Below are positions 17,567 to 26,687 of a DNA stretch of 64,000 nucleotides, in pieces. Below the pieces are notes generated by a model, which was not told the DNA's origin, ran no database searches, and saw nothing but the letters and a program-made list of their open reading frames with translations. Positions within the stretch are counted from its first letter, which is position 1; each line of letters begins with the position of its first letter. Origin of the DNA: an unicellular cyanobacterium SU2 (lineage in GTDB: Bacteria; Cyanobacteriota; Cyanobacteriia; Cyanobacteriales; Microcystaceae); NCBI GenBank assembly GCA_002110465.1, contig NEED01000071.1, positions 186,001 through 250,000 on the forward strand, given 5' to 3'. The position numbers were made by a program, and so were the translations under genes.

Positions 17567-18406
17567 TTGACTGATTTAAAAATAAGAAAGAAATCCTTTT
17601 ATTGGGGACAAAGAACCTATATCATGGGAATTCTTAATGTGACTCCTGATAGTTTCAGTGATGGTGGTCATTTTAATACTCTAGAAACCGCTTTAACCCA
17701 AGCTAAAACTCTCATTAACTCCCGAGCAGATATCATTGATATTGGTGGACAATCAACCAGACCAGGTTCTCAACAAATTCCGCTTGAAGAAGAATTAAAC
17801 CGTGTTATTCCTATTATTAAAACTTTACGTCAAGAAACGTCTATTCCTATCTCTATTGATACTACCAGAGCATCTGTCGCTGACGCTGCAATTGAAGCTG
17901 GTGCGGACTTGGTAAATGATATTTCTGGAGGAACCTTTGATCCTCAAATGTTTTCAGTGGTGGCTAAATTAGGAGTTCCTATTATCCTAATGCACATCAG
18001 AGGAACTCCCCAAACGATGCAACAATTGACAGATTATACCGACTTAATAGGCGAAATTAGTCAATGGTTAGAAACTCAACTTAATTTAGCCATGGAAGCT
18101 GGAATTATGCGATCGCACTTAATCATCGATCCTGGTATCGGTTTTGCCAAGACTTATCAACAAAATTTGGAATTATTACGGCATTTATCAGAATTCAAAA
18201 AGTTAGGCTGTCCTATATTAATAGGAGTTTCTCGAAAGAGTTTTATTGGCCATATTTTGCAGCAAAATGATCCACAACAAAGAGTCTGGGGAACCTCCGC
18301 AGCCTGTTGTAGCGCGATCGCCCAAACCGCAGATATTTTAAGGGTTCATGATGTAGCACCAATGGTGGATGTGGCGCGAGTGGCCGATGCAATTTGGCGA
18401 CATTGA
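17567..18406 (+). CDS. folP: Dihydropteroate synthase
   Basis: A protein of about 279 residues that condenses p-aminobenzoate with hydroxymethyl-dihydropterin pyrophosphate in folate synthesis. The family signatures are present: MGILNVTPDSFSDGG, IDIGGQSTRPGS, SIDTTRASVA, LVNDISGG, MHIRGTP, IDPGIGFAK and IGVSRKSFIG. I chose the TTG at 17567 because GGAGGGA lies 6 bases ahead; an in-frame TTG at 17552 lies before that SD and is unlikely. It follows the NRPS after 121 bases on the same strand and precedes speA by 36 bases. Intact TIM-barrel enzyme, cytoplasmic. Confidence 0.95.
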   Translation: MTDLKIRKKSFYWGQRTYIMGILNVTPDSFSDGGHFNTLETALTQAKTLINSRADIIDIGGQSTRPGSQQIPLEEELNRVIPIIKTLRQETSIPISIDTTRASVADAAIEAGADLVNDISGGTFDPQMFSVVAKLGVPIILMHIRGTPQTMQQLTDYTDLIGEISQWLETQLNLAMEAGIMRSHLIIDPGIGFAKTYQQNLELLRHLSEFKKLGCPILIGVSRKSFIGHILQQNDPQQRVWGTSAACCSAIAQTADILRVHDVAPMVDVARVADAIWRH

Positions 18407-18442
18407 TTCGGTTCTTTAATAAACAAATCTAACCCAAGTATA

Positions 18443-20437
18443 ATGATGATCAAAAAATTAGGTATTTCTTCAACTTGGACGGTTGAAGATAGTAGCAAAC
18501 TCTATCAAATTGAAGGTTGGGGAGAACCCTATTTTTCCATTAATGCTGATGGTCATGTTACCGTATCTCCACAAGGCGATCGCGGTAATTCTTTGGATTT
18601 ATATGAGTTAGTTAATGACTTACAAAAACAGAATATTAGGTTTCCTGTATTAATCAGATTTTCTGATATTTTAGCTGATCGTTTACAGCGATTAAATGCT
18701 TGTTTCAAAACAGCGATAAATCACTATAATTATCCTAATTATTATCAGGGAGTTTATCCCATAAAATGTAATCAAAATCGTCAGATTGTTGAATCTATTG
18801 TAAGTCAAGGAAAACCTTATAATTTTGGCTTAGAATCAGGTTCTAAACCCGAATTAATGATTGCTTTAGCCACTCTCGATCCTTATGCAAATTCTTCTGA
18901 AAATCTTCCTCTCATTATTTGTAATGGTTACAAAGATTCAACCTATATTAAAACTGCTTTATTAGCCACTCGTTTAGGATACCAACTTATTATTGTTATT
19001 GAACAATTAGAAGACCTTTATTTAACCGTTAAAATTGGTCAAGAATTGGGGATTGAACCAAATTTAGGCATACGGGTTAAGTTAAGCTCTAAAGGCTCAG
19101 GTCGTTGGGGCAATTCTACCGGCGATCGCGCCAAGTTTGGCTTAGCTATTCCTCAAATTTTAACCGTCATTCAGTATTTAAAACAAAAAAATAGTCTTCA
19201 TTATTTACAACTTTTGCACTTTCATATAGGCTCACAAATTTCGTCTATAAGTGTTATCAAAGATGCTATTCGTGAAGCCAGTCAAATTTATGTGCAATTG
19301 GCAAAGGTAAATCCCAATATGAAGTATCTTGATGTAGGAGGAGGGTTAGGAGTCGATTATGACGGCTCAAAAACTAACTTTTACGCCTCAAAAAACTACA
19401 ATATGCAAAATTACGCTAATGATATTGTTGCCGAAGTAAAAGAAGTTTGTGAAGAAGCTAATATTAACGCACCAATTTTAATTAGTGAAAGTGGACGGGC
19501 AATTACTGCACATCATTCCGTTGTGATTTTTAACGTGCTTCATACCAATAATGTTTCTACCATCCTTCCTCCCCTAAGAGGCGAACAAGAAAATTTAATT
19601 ATTCGTAATCTTTGGGAAACTTATGAATCGATCAACCCTAACAATTATCAGGAAATGTATCATGATGCGATTCAATTTAAAGAAGAGGCTATTAGTTTAT
19701 TTAATTTTGGTTATTTAAGCCTAGAAGAACGAGCTAAAGCTGAGCAATTATATTGGGTGTGTTGCCAGAAAATTCATGAAATTGTTCAACATCAAGATTA
19801 TGTCCCAGATGATCTTGAAGAATTAAAGAAAATTATGGCCTCAATTTATTATACAAATTTATCGATTTTTCGTTCTGCTCCTGATTCGTGGGCGATCGAT
19901 CAACTCTTTCCCATTATGCCCATTCATCGCTTAAATGAAGAACCTACTCAACGAGCAACTTTAGCTGATTTAACTTGTGATAGTGATGGTAAAATTGACC
20001 AGTTTATTGACTTGCGAAATACTAAATCTGTTTTAGAATTACATCCTCTCCAGCCATTAGAAATGAAGACCCATAATAGTTTATTTGGCTTGAACTCTTC
20101 TCAGAATAACATTAGACTTAAAACCCCTTATTATTTGGGAATGTTTCTAGTGGGAGCTTATCAAGAAATTATGGGAAATTTTCACAACCTTTTTGGTAAT
20201 TTGAATCGGGTTGACATTATCATGAACTCAAAAGGATATGAGATTGAGCATTTTGTTCAAGGGGACACCATCGCCCATGTCTTAAATTATGTTCAGTATG
20301 ATGCAAATGAACTAATTGAAACCATTCGTCAACGCACCCAACAATCAGTAGAAGCGGGAAAGCTCACTCAAGAAAAATCTAAAGAATTATGGCGTAATTA
20401 TAAAAAAAATTTGGATAGCTATACTTATTTAGGCTAA
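18443..20437 (+). CDS. speA: Biosynthetic arginine decarboxylase
   Basis: A 664-residue fold-III PLP enzyme converting arginine to agmatine, the first step of polyamine synthesis in cyanobacteria. The PLP lysine lies in YPIKCNQNRQIV. The LHFHIGSQ and LDVGGGLGVDYDGS motifs bind the cofactor phosphate, and the ISESGRAITAHHS segment and a C-terminal helical insertion of the SpeA class are present. Length is normal (about 630-670). It could start at either of two adjacent ATGs (18443 or 18446). It lies 36 bases after folP and may be cotranscribed with it. Confidence 0.95.
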   Translation: MMIKKLGISSTWTVEDSSKLYQIEGWGEPYFSINADGHVTVSPQGDRGNSLDLYELVNDLQKQNIRFPVLIRFSDILADRLQRLNACFKTAINHYNYPNYYQGVYPIKCNQNRQIVESIVSQGKPYNFGLESGSKPELMIALATLDPYANSSENLPLIICNGYKDSTYIKTALLATRLGYQLIIVIEQLEDLYLTVKIGQELGIEPNLGIRVKLSSKGSGRWGNSTGDRAKFGLAIPQILTVIQYLKQKNSLHYLQLLHFHIGSQISSISVIKDAIREASQIYVQLAKVNPNMKYLDVGGGLGVDYDGSKTNFYASKNYNMQNYANDIVAEVKEVCEEANINAPILISESGRAITAHHSVVIFNVLHTNNVSTILPPLRGEQENLIIRNLWETYESINPNNYQEMYHDAIQFKEEAISLFNFGYLSLEERAKAEQLYWVCCQKIHEIVQHQDYVPDDLEELKKIMASIYYTNLSIFRSAPDSWAIDQLFPIMPIHRLNEEPTQRATLADLTCDSDGKIDQFIDLRNTKSVLELHPLQPLEMKTHNSLFGLNSSQNNIRLKTPYYLGMFLVGAYQEIMGNFHNLFGNLNRVDIIMNSKGYEIEHFVQGDTIAHVLNYVQYDANELIETIRQRTQQSVEAGKLTQEKSKELWRNYKKNLDSYTYLG

Positions 20438-20614
20438 AAAGCGGTAAATTACTTTTTTTAGCTAATTTATTCTTCCAAGAACTTGTTTTTAATTGAATTG
20501 AAGATTCTAGGCATCGTAATCTTTTGAAAAAATAAAAAAATTTCTCTAGAAAGCAAACTTATGCTATGATAGATAATCGTGAGTTAACTAAGCTATTTTA
20601 GTTAAGCGCATCAC

Positions 20615-20921
20615 GGGGGCGTGGCGGAATGGTAGACGCTACGGACTTAAGTAAATTGAGCCTTGTTAGAGAAATCTATCAAGTGACCGCTCTCAAATTC
20701 AGGGAAACCTAAGTCTGTGATATAGATAAGGCAATCCTGAGCCAAGCCTCAAAATATTGAGGAAGGTGCAGAGACTCGACGGGAGCTACCCTAACAGATA
20801 AAGCTGAGGGTAAAGAGAGAGTCCAATTCTCAAAGCCAATGCTTCGGCAGTAGTGAAAGCTACAGGAGAATGAAAATCCGTTGACCGCAAGGTCGTGAGA
20901 GTTCAAGTCTCTCCGCCCCCA
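20615..20921 (+). tRNA. trnL-UAA: tRNA-Leu(UAA), split by a group I intron
   Basis: The 5' exon (20615-20648) begins GGGGGCG and ends ACGGACTT. The 3' exon (20873-20921) begins AAAATCCGT and ends CGCCCCCA. The acceptor arms pair over 7 bases, the anticodon stem is ACGGA/TCCGT and the T-loop is GTTCAAGTC. The anticodon UAA is split after U34, as in other cyanobacteria and chloroplasts. A variable arm (TTGACCGCAAGGTCG) marks the type II tRNA. CCA is not encoded. Confidence 0.97.
20649..20872 (+). other. Group I self-splicing intron in tRNA-Leu
   Basis: A 224-base intron with conserved core elements: P/Q region AATCCTGAGCCAAG, R region GAGACTCGACGGGAGCTACC, S region AAGAGAGAGTCC and a 3'-terminal G. 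It lacks a homing endonuclease. This intron family is the classical cyanobacterial trnL intron, capable of guanosine-initiated splicing in related species. It is slightly shorter than the Anabaena intron. Confidence 0.95.
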
Positions 20922-21092
20922 TTATACCTAAAGCCTGATCATACAAAGGTTTAAGTAAGAATGCCTTGCTCTCTCTCAGGTGCGTTCCTTACTCAATCTT
21001 ACCTCATCTAGTGGGGGTAGCTGAGTAACTTAACCTTAGTTTCGTGATGATATTATGTATATTCCCTAAAACAGTTCTAAAATAGACATTAA

Positions 21093-21350
21093 GTATCTGA
21101 TTTGAAAAATCGTGGACAACAAGTATATCTACATGGCTTAGATTTTCCAGTATTTGTCTCATGGGTTTGGCTAAAGCATAAGTTAACCTTACATTTGGTT
21201 AGTGGGGGACTCAACGACCTTAAACGATGGGTGTTGGGTTCTGACAAAGGGGCGGTGGTTAAAGAACCAGTCGAGTTAGTCAACTTGGTTAAGGCTGAAA
21301 TTGAGGGGATGAGTCAAAATTATCAAGCTTCTTTGATTAACTCCGAGTAG
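21093..21350 (+). pseudogene. Remnant of a WYL-domain protein, C-terminal part
   Basis: The open frame is preceded by a stop at 21090 and lacks a good start. The translation contains LHLVSGGLNDLKRWVLGSDKGAVVKEPVELVNLVKAE (named here by its ends, within residues 30-68). This resembles the C-terminal part of WYL-domain regulators (xxWILSFG..xxVLEPxxL). Only the last 80 or so residues remain; the HTH and the WYL motif are absent, and no upstream frame restores them. WYL proteins often regulate CRISPR-Cas or phage-defence genes, but none are seen here. The assignment is by pattern only. Confidence 0.5.
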
Positions 21351-21466
21351 CTTTTTTTGATATGACCAATTTTTTATCCTTCGATCTGTTCTTTAGTAGC
21401 AGAGCTATCAGTATCTAACAAAGTTATCACGTCATAGTTATTATAAAAGATGAATATTAGTTAAAG
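21351..21466. other. Short intergenic, downstream of the export operon
   Basis: 116 AT-rich bases between the WYL remnant and the thioesterase stop. No clear terminator hairpin with a T-run is visible for the minus-strand operon. Confidence 0.4.
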
Positions 21467-22231
21467 TTATCTTTGATTTTCCAGACACAGGGTAAGCGAT
21501 CGCTCCAGAATGGGAAAAATCTCTGATTCAGCCGAGTGAATAAAAAAGTGATCTCCAGGCAACATATAATGTTCAAATGACTTATTTGTTTGCTGACACC
21601 AGGCTACTAATTCAGTCTCATGGGCTTCTGGATCATTTAATCCTCCAAAAACAGTAATAGGACAGTTTAAAGGCGGTTTAGGTAGATAATTATAAGTTTC
21701 TAAAACACTAAAATCGGCTCTTAAAATTGGAATCAAAAGCTGCATCAACTCTTTATCTTCTAATACTTCTATCGGGGTTCCATTGAGCTTATTAATTTCT
21801 TTGATAAAATCAGGCTCTGGTAATTGATGAATGGGAGGCTCTTGATCCGGTAATTGGGGCGCAGGATGGCCAGACGCAAAAAGATGTAATGGTTGTATGC
21901 CGTAGTTTTGCCGTAACTGATGCACCGTTTCAAAACAGACTAAAGACCCCAAACTATGACCAAAAAAAGCGAAAGGTTTATCCAGATAAGGAAGTAAATT
22001 GGGGGTTATAGTTTCTACTAGATTAGTCAGTTTAGTCAAAGGAGTTTCTGAGATTCTTCCTTCTCTTCCAGGTAATCGAATGGCACAAATTTCGATGGTA
22101 TCTGATAAATGATTAGGCCAATGTCGAAAAATCCGAGTTCCTCCTCCTGCATAGGGGAAACAAAAAAGACGAATTTTGGCGGCAGGATTCGGTTTAGGTA
22201 AATAAAACCAAGGATTACTAAAAGACATCAT
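21467..22231 (-). CDS. Type II (editing) thioesterase
   Basis: A protein of about 254 residues of the alpha/beta-hydrolase TEII family that clears mis-loaded acyl groups from carrier proteins of NRPS/PKS lines. It has the RLFCFPYAGGG N-terminal strand, the nucleophile elbow AFFGHSLGSLV, the RADFSVLETY segment with the acid-helix Asp, the FGGLNDPEA strand and the catalytic His in LPGDHFFIH. I chose the ATG at 22231; the TTG at 22249 would add six residues only 4 bases from the RND stop. It is the last gene of the minus-strand export operon, which ties that operon to the assembly line at 28544-64000. Confidence 0.9.
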   Translation of the reverse strand: MMSFSNPWFYLPKPNPAAKIRLFCFPYAGGGTRIFRHWPNHLSDTIEICAIRLPGREGRISETPLTKLTNLVETITPNLLPYLDKPFAFFGHSLGSLVCFETVHQLRQNYGIQPLHLFASGHPAPQLPDQEPPIHQLPEPDFIKEINKLNGTPIEVLEDKELMQLLIPILRADFSVLETYNYLPKPPLNCPITVFGGLNDPEAHETELVAWCQQTNKSFEHYMLPGDHFFIHSAESEIFPILERSLTLCLENQR

Positions 22232-22253
22232 TTGTTCTGAATTGAGCAAAAAT

Positions 22254-25200
22254 TTACTGTTTTAGTTTCATGTTGAAAGAGCGGTTGATCTTTTTATTTA
22301 AAGTCATCAAGTCAGCCGTATAGCTAAAGATGACAGGAATGACGATTAATGTCAATAAAGTAGAGGTACATAAACCACCAATCACAGCAATCGCCATAGG
22401 ACTTCGCACTTCTCCATCAGCACCCCAAGCTAAAGCGATGGGTAACATTCCGGCAATTGTTGATAGGGTTGTCATGCAAATGGGACGCAAACGCGATAAC
22501 CCAGCGCCCAGCAATGCCTTAAATTTTGGTTCATTTTTTTCCATAGCAGCTAACGTAAAATCAACCAATAAAATTGCATTTTTAGTGACTAAACCCATCA
22601 ATAAAACAATGCCAATTAAAGCAAATAATCCTAATTCCTTTTGAGTTAATAATAATCCCAATAATGCCCCACCAATGGATAGAGGTAAAGACATCATAAT
22701 GGTAAAAGGATAGAGAAAATTGCTGTAAAGCAAGACTAAAATCACATAAATACAGAGAATTGATAAACTTAATGCCCCCAAAAATCGACTGAAGATATCG
22801 TTCATAATCTTGGCATCTCCAAAGGGTTCCTCAGAAACTTCAGGGGGTAAGGGATTCATTGCCGGTAAGGCCCGAACTTGTTCTAAGGCATCCCCCAAAG
22901 AAATGCCTTGTAAATTGCCAGAAAGTTCCACTTGACGATAACGATTAAATCGCTGGAGTTGGGCAGGTCCGCTACCATAACGCAAGGTTGCCACAGCATT
23001 TAAGGGGACTAACGTTCCATCATTCCTAGGAACCCGAAGATTTTTGAGGGTATCAATGTCCTGTTGTTCCTCTGAAGCCACTTTAACGCGGATGGGAATT
23101 TGACGATCTGGGAGGTTAAATTTAGCTAAATTAAAGTTAACATCTCCCAAAAAAGCTAAGCTTGTGGTTTGGGCGATCGCTTGTACGGATACTCCTAAAT
23201 CTGTTGCTCGTTGGGGATCAGGTTCAACGATAATCTCTGGTTTAACTAAACTGAGACTAGAGGTAACTTCCACTAAACCTGGAATTTGCCCCATCTGTTG
23301 TTCTAAAGTCTTAGCGGTTGTTGTTAAAGCCGTCGGGTTACTACTTTTGAGAATGATCGATAAGTCTTTACTCCCACTAACAGATCCTGCGCTTCTAAAG
23401 GTGACTCTCGCTCCAGGTATTGCGGATAATTGAGGGCGAATTTCCTCTTGAAAACCTTGTTCTGAAATTTCTCGCTCATTTTTCGGTAACAATTTAATGT
23501 ACATTAGAGCTTCATTCACCTGTCCACCATTCCCGACATGGGACAGAATTTGATCCACCGCCGGATGAGGTTGCATAATTCTAGTAGCTTGTTGCACCAC
23601 CCCTTCTGTATCTTGCAAAGTCGACCCCGGTGGTAACTCAACATTGACACGACTTAACCCCGTATCTCCTGCACTAAATAAACCCTTGGGAATAAACGGA
23701 ACCAACTGTAAACTGGCAATAAAAAAAACAATGGCCAACAAAAGTGTTACCATGCGATGACGCAAAGACCAAATTAAGAGACGACGATAGACATTGAGGG
23801 GATGAAATCTTTGCGACTCAAAGTTATTACTGCTTCTCTCTCGAGGTTTTGATTTAAGTAGCCGTGAACATAACATAGGAATAATGGTAGTGGCCACTAA
23901 AGTAGAAAACATGGTGGAAACCGAGACAGTTACCCCAAAAGGCTGAAAAAATTGACCCGGAATACCCCCCATAAACGCAAGGGGCATAAATACCCCGACA
24001 ATGGTTGCTGTGGTAGCCACTACCGCTAAACCAATTTCTACCGAACCGTCCCAAGCAGCTTGTAAGGGTTCTTTTCCTCTTTGCAGGTGAGAGTCGATAT
24101 TTTCAATCATACAAATCGCATCATCGACTAAATTCCCGATCGCCAGAGCCAATGCCAATAAAGTCATGCTATTGAGGGTATAGTTAAGCAAACTCATGAC
24201 GGCAAAGGTAGGAATAAGGGATAAAGGCAGAGCAATAGAGGTGATCAGGGTTGCTCGCCAATCTCGTAAAAATAAACCCACCACAATAACCGTTAACAAA
24301 CAACCCAGAATTAAAGCATCAAAGGTTCCTTTGTAAGTGCTGCGAATGTAATCTCCAAGAGTAAAAATTAAGGTAAATTGAATATCGTCGGGAAGGGTTT
24401 GCTCTAATTCTTGAACGATTTGACGAACTTGTTCTTCGACGGTAACTAAGGTGCTTCCGGTACTGCGAAGTATAGAGAAACCAACCACTGGTTCGCCATT
24501 AAGATAGGCTGACTGTCTAGGATCAGCATAACTATCTTGAACCTGCCCCAATCTGCCCAAAGCAATGCGATCGCCGTTACTTAAAATAATAGGATAATCT
24601 TTTAAAGCGGAGATAGATTTAACACTACCAAGGGTCCGAATATTTTGCTCTTGTCCCCCAATTTGTGAGCGTCCCCCTGGTAAATTAAGATTAAAGTTGC
24701 GAATTTGCTCATTAACTTCCGTTGCTGTAATACCATAGGCTAAGAGGGAATCTGGCTCTAAATCCACTCGAATTTCACGGTCAACCCCTCCTAAACGGTT
24801 TACTTGAGCTACCCCTTCTACATTTAATAATGCCCTGGCAATTTCACGGTCAACAAGATCGCTTAATTCTTCAACGGATCGTTGTTGAGAAGCCACCCCA
24901 TAAGTTAGAATCGATCCCCCAGCAAAGTCAACCCGTTTGACAATGGGTTCATCAATATCTTGGGGTAAGTCTTGACGGATACTATTGACAGCATTTTGAA
25001 CATCATTGGTGGCTTGGTTAGTATCCGTTCCCAGGACAAAGTTAATAGTTGTGTTACTGTTTTCGTCGGTTACAGTGGAGAGAATTTCTTCGATATTGCC
25101 TAATCCTGCCACAGCATCCTCAATTTTTTGGGTAACTTGTGTTTCTAATTCCGTGGGACTAGCCCCTCGTTGAGTAATATTGATACTAACCACAGGAACA

Positions 25201-25328
25201 TCAATATTAGGTTCATTATCAATGCCCAAATTAATAAATGAGACTAGGCCAATGATCGTTATTGTCAGAAAGACAACAAGAACAGCAATGGGATTTTTAA
25301 TCGACCAAGTTGAAAGATGGAAAGACAT
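22254..25328 (-). CDS. RND efflux permease (AcrB/HAE1 type)
   Basis: A 1024-residue inner-membrane proton-driven pump. It begins MSFHLSTWSIKNPIAVLVVF (TM1). The TM4 proton relay is AIGNLVDDAICMIENID, with paired Asp matching AcrB D407/D408. The TM10 Lys lies in MGLVTKNAILLVDF. Two large periplasmic loops and twelve expected membrane segments are present. Length is normal. The upstream membrane-fusion protein is its natural partner; no TolC-type outer-membrane channel is encoded in the window, so one must be recruited from elsewhere. The context suggests export of the lipopeptide made by the divergent cluster. General drug efflux is the alternative. Confidence 0.92.
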   Translation of the reverse strand: MSFHLSTWSIKNPIAVLVVFLTITIIGLVSFINLGIDNEPNIDVPVVSINITQRGASPTELETQVTQKIEDAVAGLGNIEEILSTVTDENSNTTINFVLGTDTNQATNDVQNAVNSIRQDLPQDIDEPIVKRVDFAGGSILTYGVASQQRSVEELSDLVDREIARALLNVEGVAQVNRLGGVDREIRVDLEPDSLLAYGITATEVNEQIRNFNLNLPGGRSQIGGQEQNIRTLGSVKSISALKDYPIILSNGDRIALGRLGQVQDSYADPRQSAYLNGEPVVGFSILRSTGSTLVTVEEQVRQIVQELEQTLPDDIQFTLIFTLGDYIRSTYKGTFDALILGCLLTVIVVGLFLRDWRATLITSIALPLSLIPTFAVMSLLNYTLNSMTLLALALAIGNLVDDAICMIENIDSHLQRGKEPLQAAWDGSVEIGLAVVATTATIVGVFMPLAFMGGIPGQFFQPFGVTVSVSTMFSTLVATTIIPMLCSRLLKSKPRERSSNNFESQRFHPLNVYRRLLIWSLRHRMVTLLLAIVFFIASLQLVPFIPKGLFSAGDTGLSRVNVELPPGSTLQDTEGVVQQATRIMQPHPAVDQILSHVGNGGQVNEALMYIKLLPKNEREISEQGFQEEIRPQLSAIPGARVTFRSAGSVSGSKDLSIILKSSNPTALTTTAKTLEQQMGQIPGLVEVTSSLSLVKPEIIVEPDPQRATDLGVSVQAIAQTTSLAFLGDVNFNLAKFNLPDRQIPIRVKVASEEQQDIDTLKNLRVPRNDGTLVPLNAVATLRYGSGPAQLQRFNRYRQVELSGNLQGISLGDALEQVRALPAMNPLPPEVSEEPFGDAKIMNDIFSRFLGALSLSILCIYVILVLLYSNFLYPFTIMMSLPLSIGGALLGLLLTQKELGLFALIGIVLLMGLVTKNAILLVDFTLAAMEKNEPKFKALLGAGLSRLRPICMTTLSTIAGMLPIALAWGADGEVRSPMAIAVIGGLCTSTLLTLIVIPVIFSYTADLMTLNKKINRSFNMKLKQ

Positions 25329-25466
25329 GAGGTAAAACCCGTTTGTACACTACATTTTCTGGGGAACAGAGAGGTTGATCAATCAGTGTTTTATCGTCGC
25401 TTCGCTCCTGAGTGTGGGGTGTCGGGTGTAGGTTAGATCAACAACACCCCTACCCCCTGTTCAAAA
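25329..25466. repeat. Intergenic with GGTGTGGGGTGT-like repeat and inverted repeat
   Basis: Between the RND and MFS genes lies a G/T-rich stretch of GGGTGT-like units (25411-25432). An ACACCCC copy downstream can pair with GGGGTGT (about 25416-25449). G/T-rich short repeats of this kind are common between cyanobacterial genes. It could attenuate transcription within the operon. Confidence 0.4.
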
Positions 25467-26669
25467 TTAGGAATTATTGCGAACCCCTAAAAGCAATACT
25501 AAACTAGCTGCGATCGCCAATAAACTCCCCAATAAAAAAGGCACTTGAGGATTGATTGTTTGCCACAAAAACCCTGCTAAGAGATTGCTAGGCAACAAGA
25601 TAATACCGATTACTAAATTAATAAGGCCAAATCCCGTGCCTCGTAACGCTGGAGGGGTTATCTCCGCCACTAAAGCCAACAAAATCCCTTGAGTCATGCC
25701 CAAATAAACGCCATAAACGGCGAACAGTCCCCACATTGGTTGAGGCTGCTTCACCCAAGCAAAACCCAGATAAACGAAGGAAAATAACCAAAATCCTACC
25801 ACTAGAAGTTGTTTGCGACCCATACGATCCGATAATAACCCCAAAGGATAGGCACTTAACATATAGGAAAAATTCATTACAATCATGGATAAAGGAATCC
25901 AAGCATCAGCAATGCCTATTGCTTGGGCTTTCAGCAATAAAAAGGCATCACTAAAATTACCTAAATTAAATAACGTGGCCGCCGAAACTAATACCCAATA
26001 ATCGCGGCCTAATTGTCGAAAGGCTTTCCATTGTATGAGCTTGCTTCGTTTTTTCTCAAAGGATGGGGTTTCTCGAATACCTTTAACCAATAGAAACATA
26101 GATACCATTCCTGAGACGAGAGCAACCCAAAACACTAGGCGAAAATTTTGCCCAGAGATCAATAGGATAAGAGTGGCTGCCAACGGACCTGAAAACGCAC
26201 CAATGGTATCAAGGGTTTGACGTAATCCGTAAGCGGCCCCCCGTTGCTCTGTGGGGGTAACATCTGCGACTAAAGCGTTACGGGGAGCGACTCGAATCCC
26301 TTTTCCTACGCGATCGCCAAACCGCGCCACTAATACCCACAAGGGACTATTAGCTAAGGCAAATAAGGGAATAATGGCGGCTGAGAGTCCGTATCCAAGG
26401 ATTGCCAGTTCTTTACGCCGTCCCCAATAATCACTTAATGCTCCTGAAAACAGTTTCAAAATAGAGGCAGTGGATTCAGCAATTCCTTCAATCAATCCTA
26501 TTATGCTTAAATTAGCTCCTAAAACAGACAATAAAAACAAGGGTAAAACTGATTGAATGGCTTTCGTCCCAAAATCGGTAAATAGGCTAACTAAGCCCAA
26601 GATCCAGACGTTACGATCAATGTTGTTAAATCCCTTCTTTGATTGAATTGGGGGTTGATTAGAAGACAT
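25467..26669 (-). CDS. MFS transporter
   Basis: A 400-residue major facilitator protein with about twelve hydrophobic segments. The loop 2-3 signature is GALSDYWGRRKELAILGYG and the second-half equivalent is LGLLSDRMGRKQLLVVGFW. The VARFGDRVGKGIRVAPRNAL motif marks the branch common in cyanobacteria and often annotated as multidrug or siderophore-type MFS. It lies between the RND permease and the membrane-fusion protein in one minus-strand operon, 18 bases after the latter. The substrate is not readable from sequence. Given the context it may move the siderophore-like product across the inner membrane or recover the iron complex. Confidence 0.88.
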   Translation of the reverse strand: MSSNQPPIQSKKGFNNIDRNVWILGLVSLFTDFGTKAIQSVLPLFLLSVLGANLSIIGLIEGIAESTASILKLFSGALSDYWGRRKELAILGYGLSAAIIPLFALANSPLWVLVARFGDRVGKGIRVAPRNALVADVTPTEQRGAAYGLRQTLDTIGAFSGPLAATLILLISGQNFRLVFWVALVSGMVSMFLLVKGIRETPSFEKKRSKLIQWKAFRQLGRDYWVLVSAATLFNLGNFSDAFLLLKAQAIGIADAWIPLSMIVMNFSYMLSAYPLGLLSDRMGRKQLLVVGFWLFSFVYLGFAWVKQPQPMWGLFAVYGVYLGMTQGILLALVAEITPPALRGTGFGLINLVIGIILLPSNLLAGFLWQTINPQVPFLLGSLLAIAASLVLLLGVRNNS

Positions 26670-26687
26670 GACAGCAATTGAATCGGT

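Noticed and set aside
20709-20906. 65-codon minus-strand frame across the tRNA-Leu intron
   Set aside because: It overlaps the conserved group I core and the 3' exon; the intron RNA explains the conservation.
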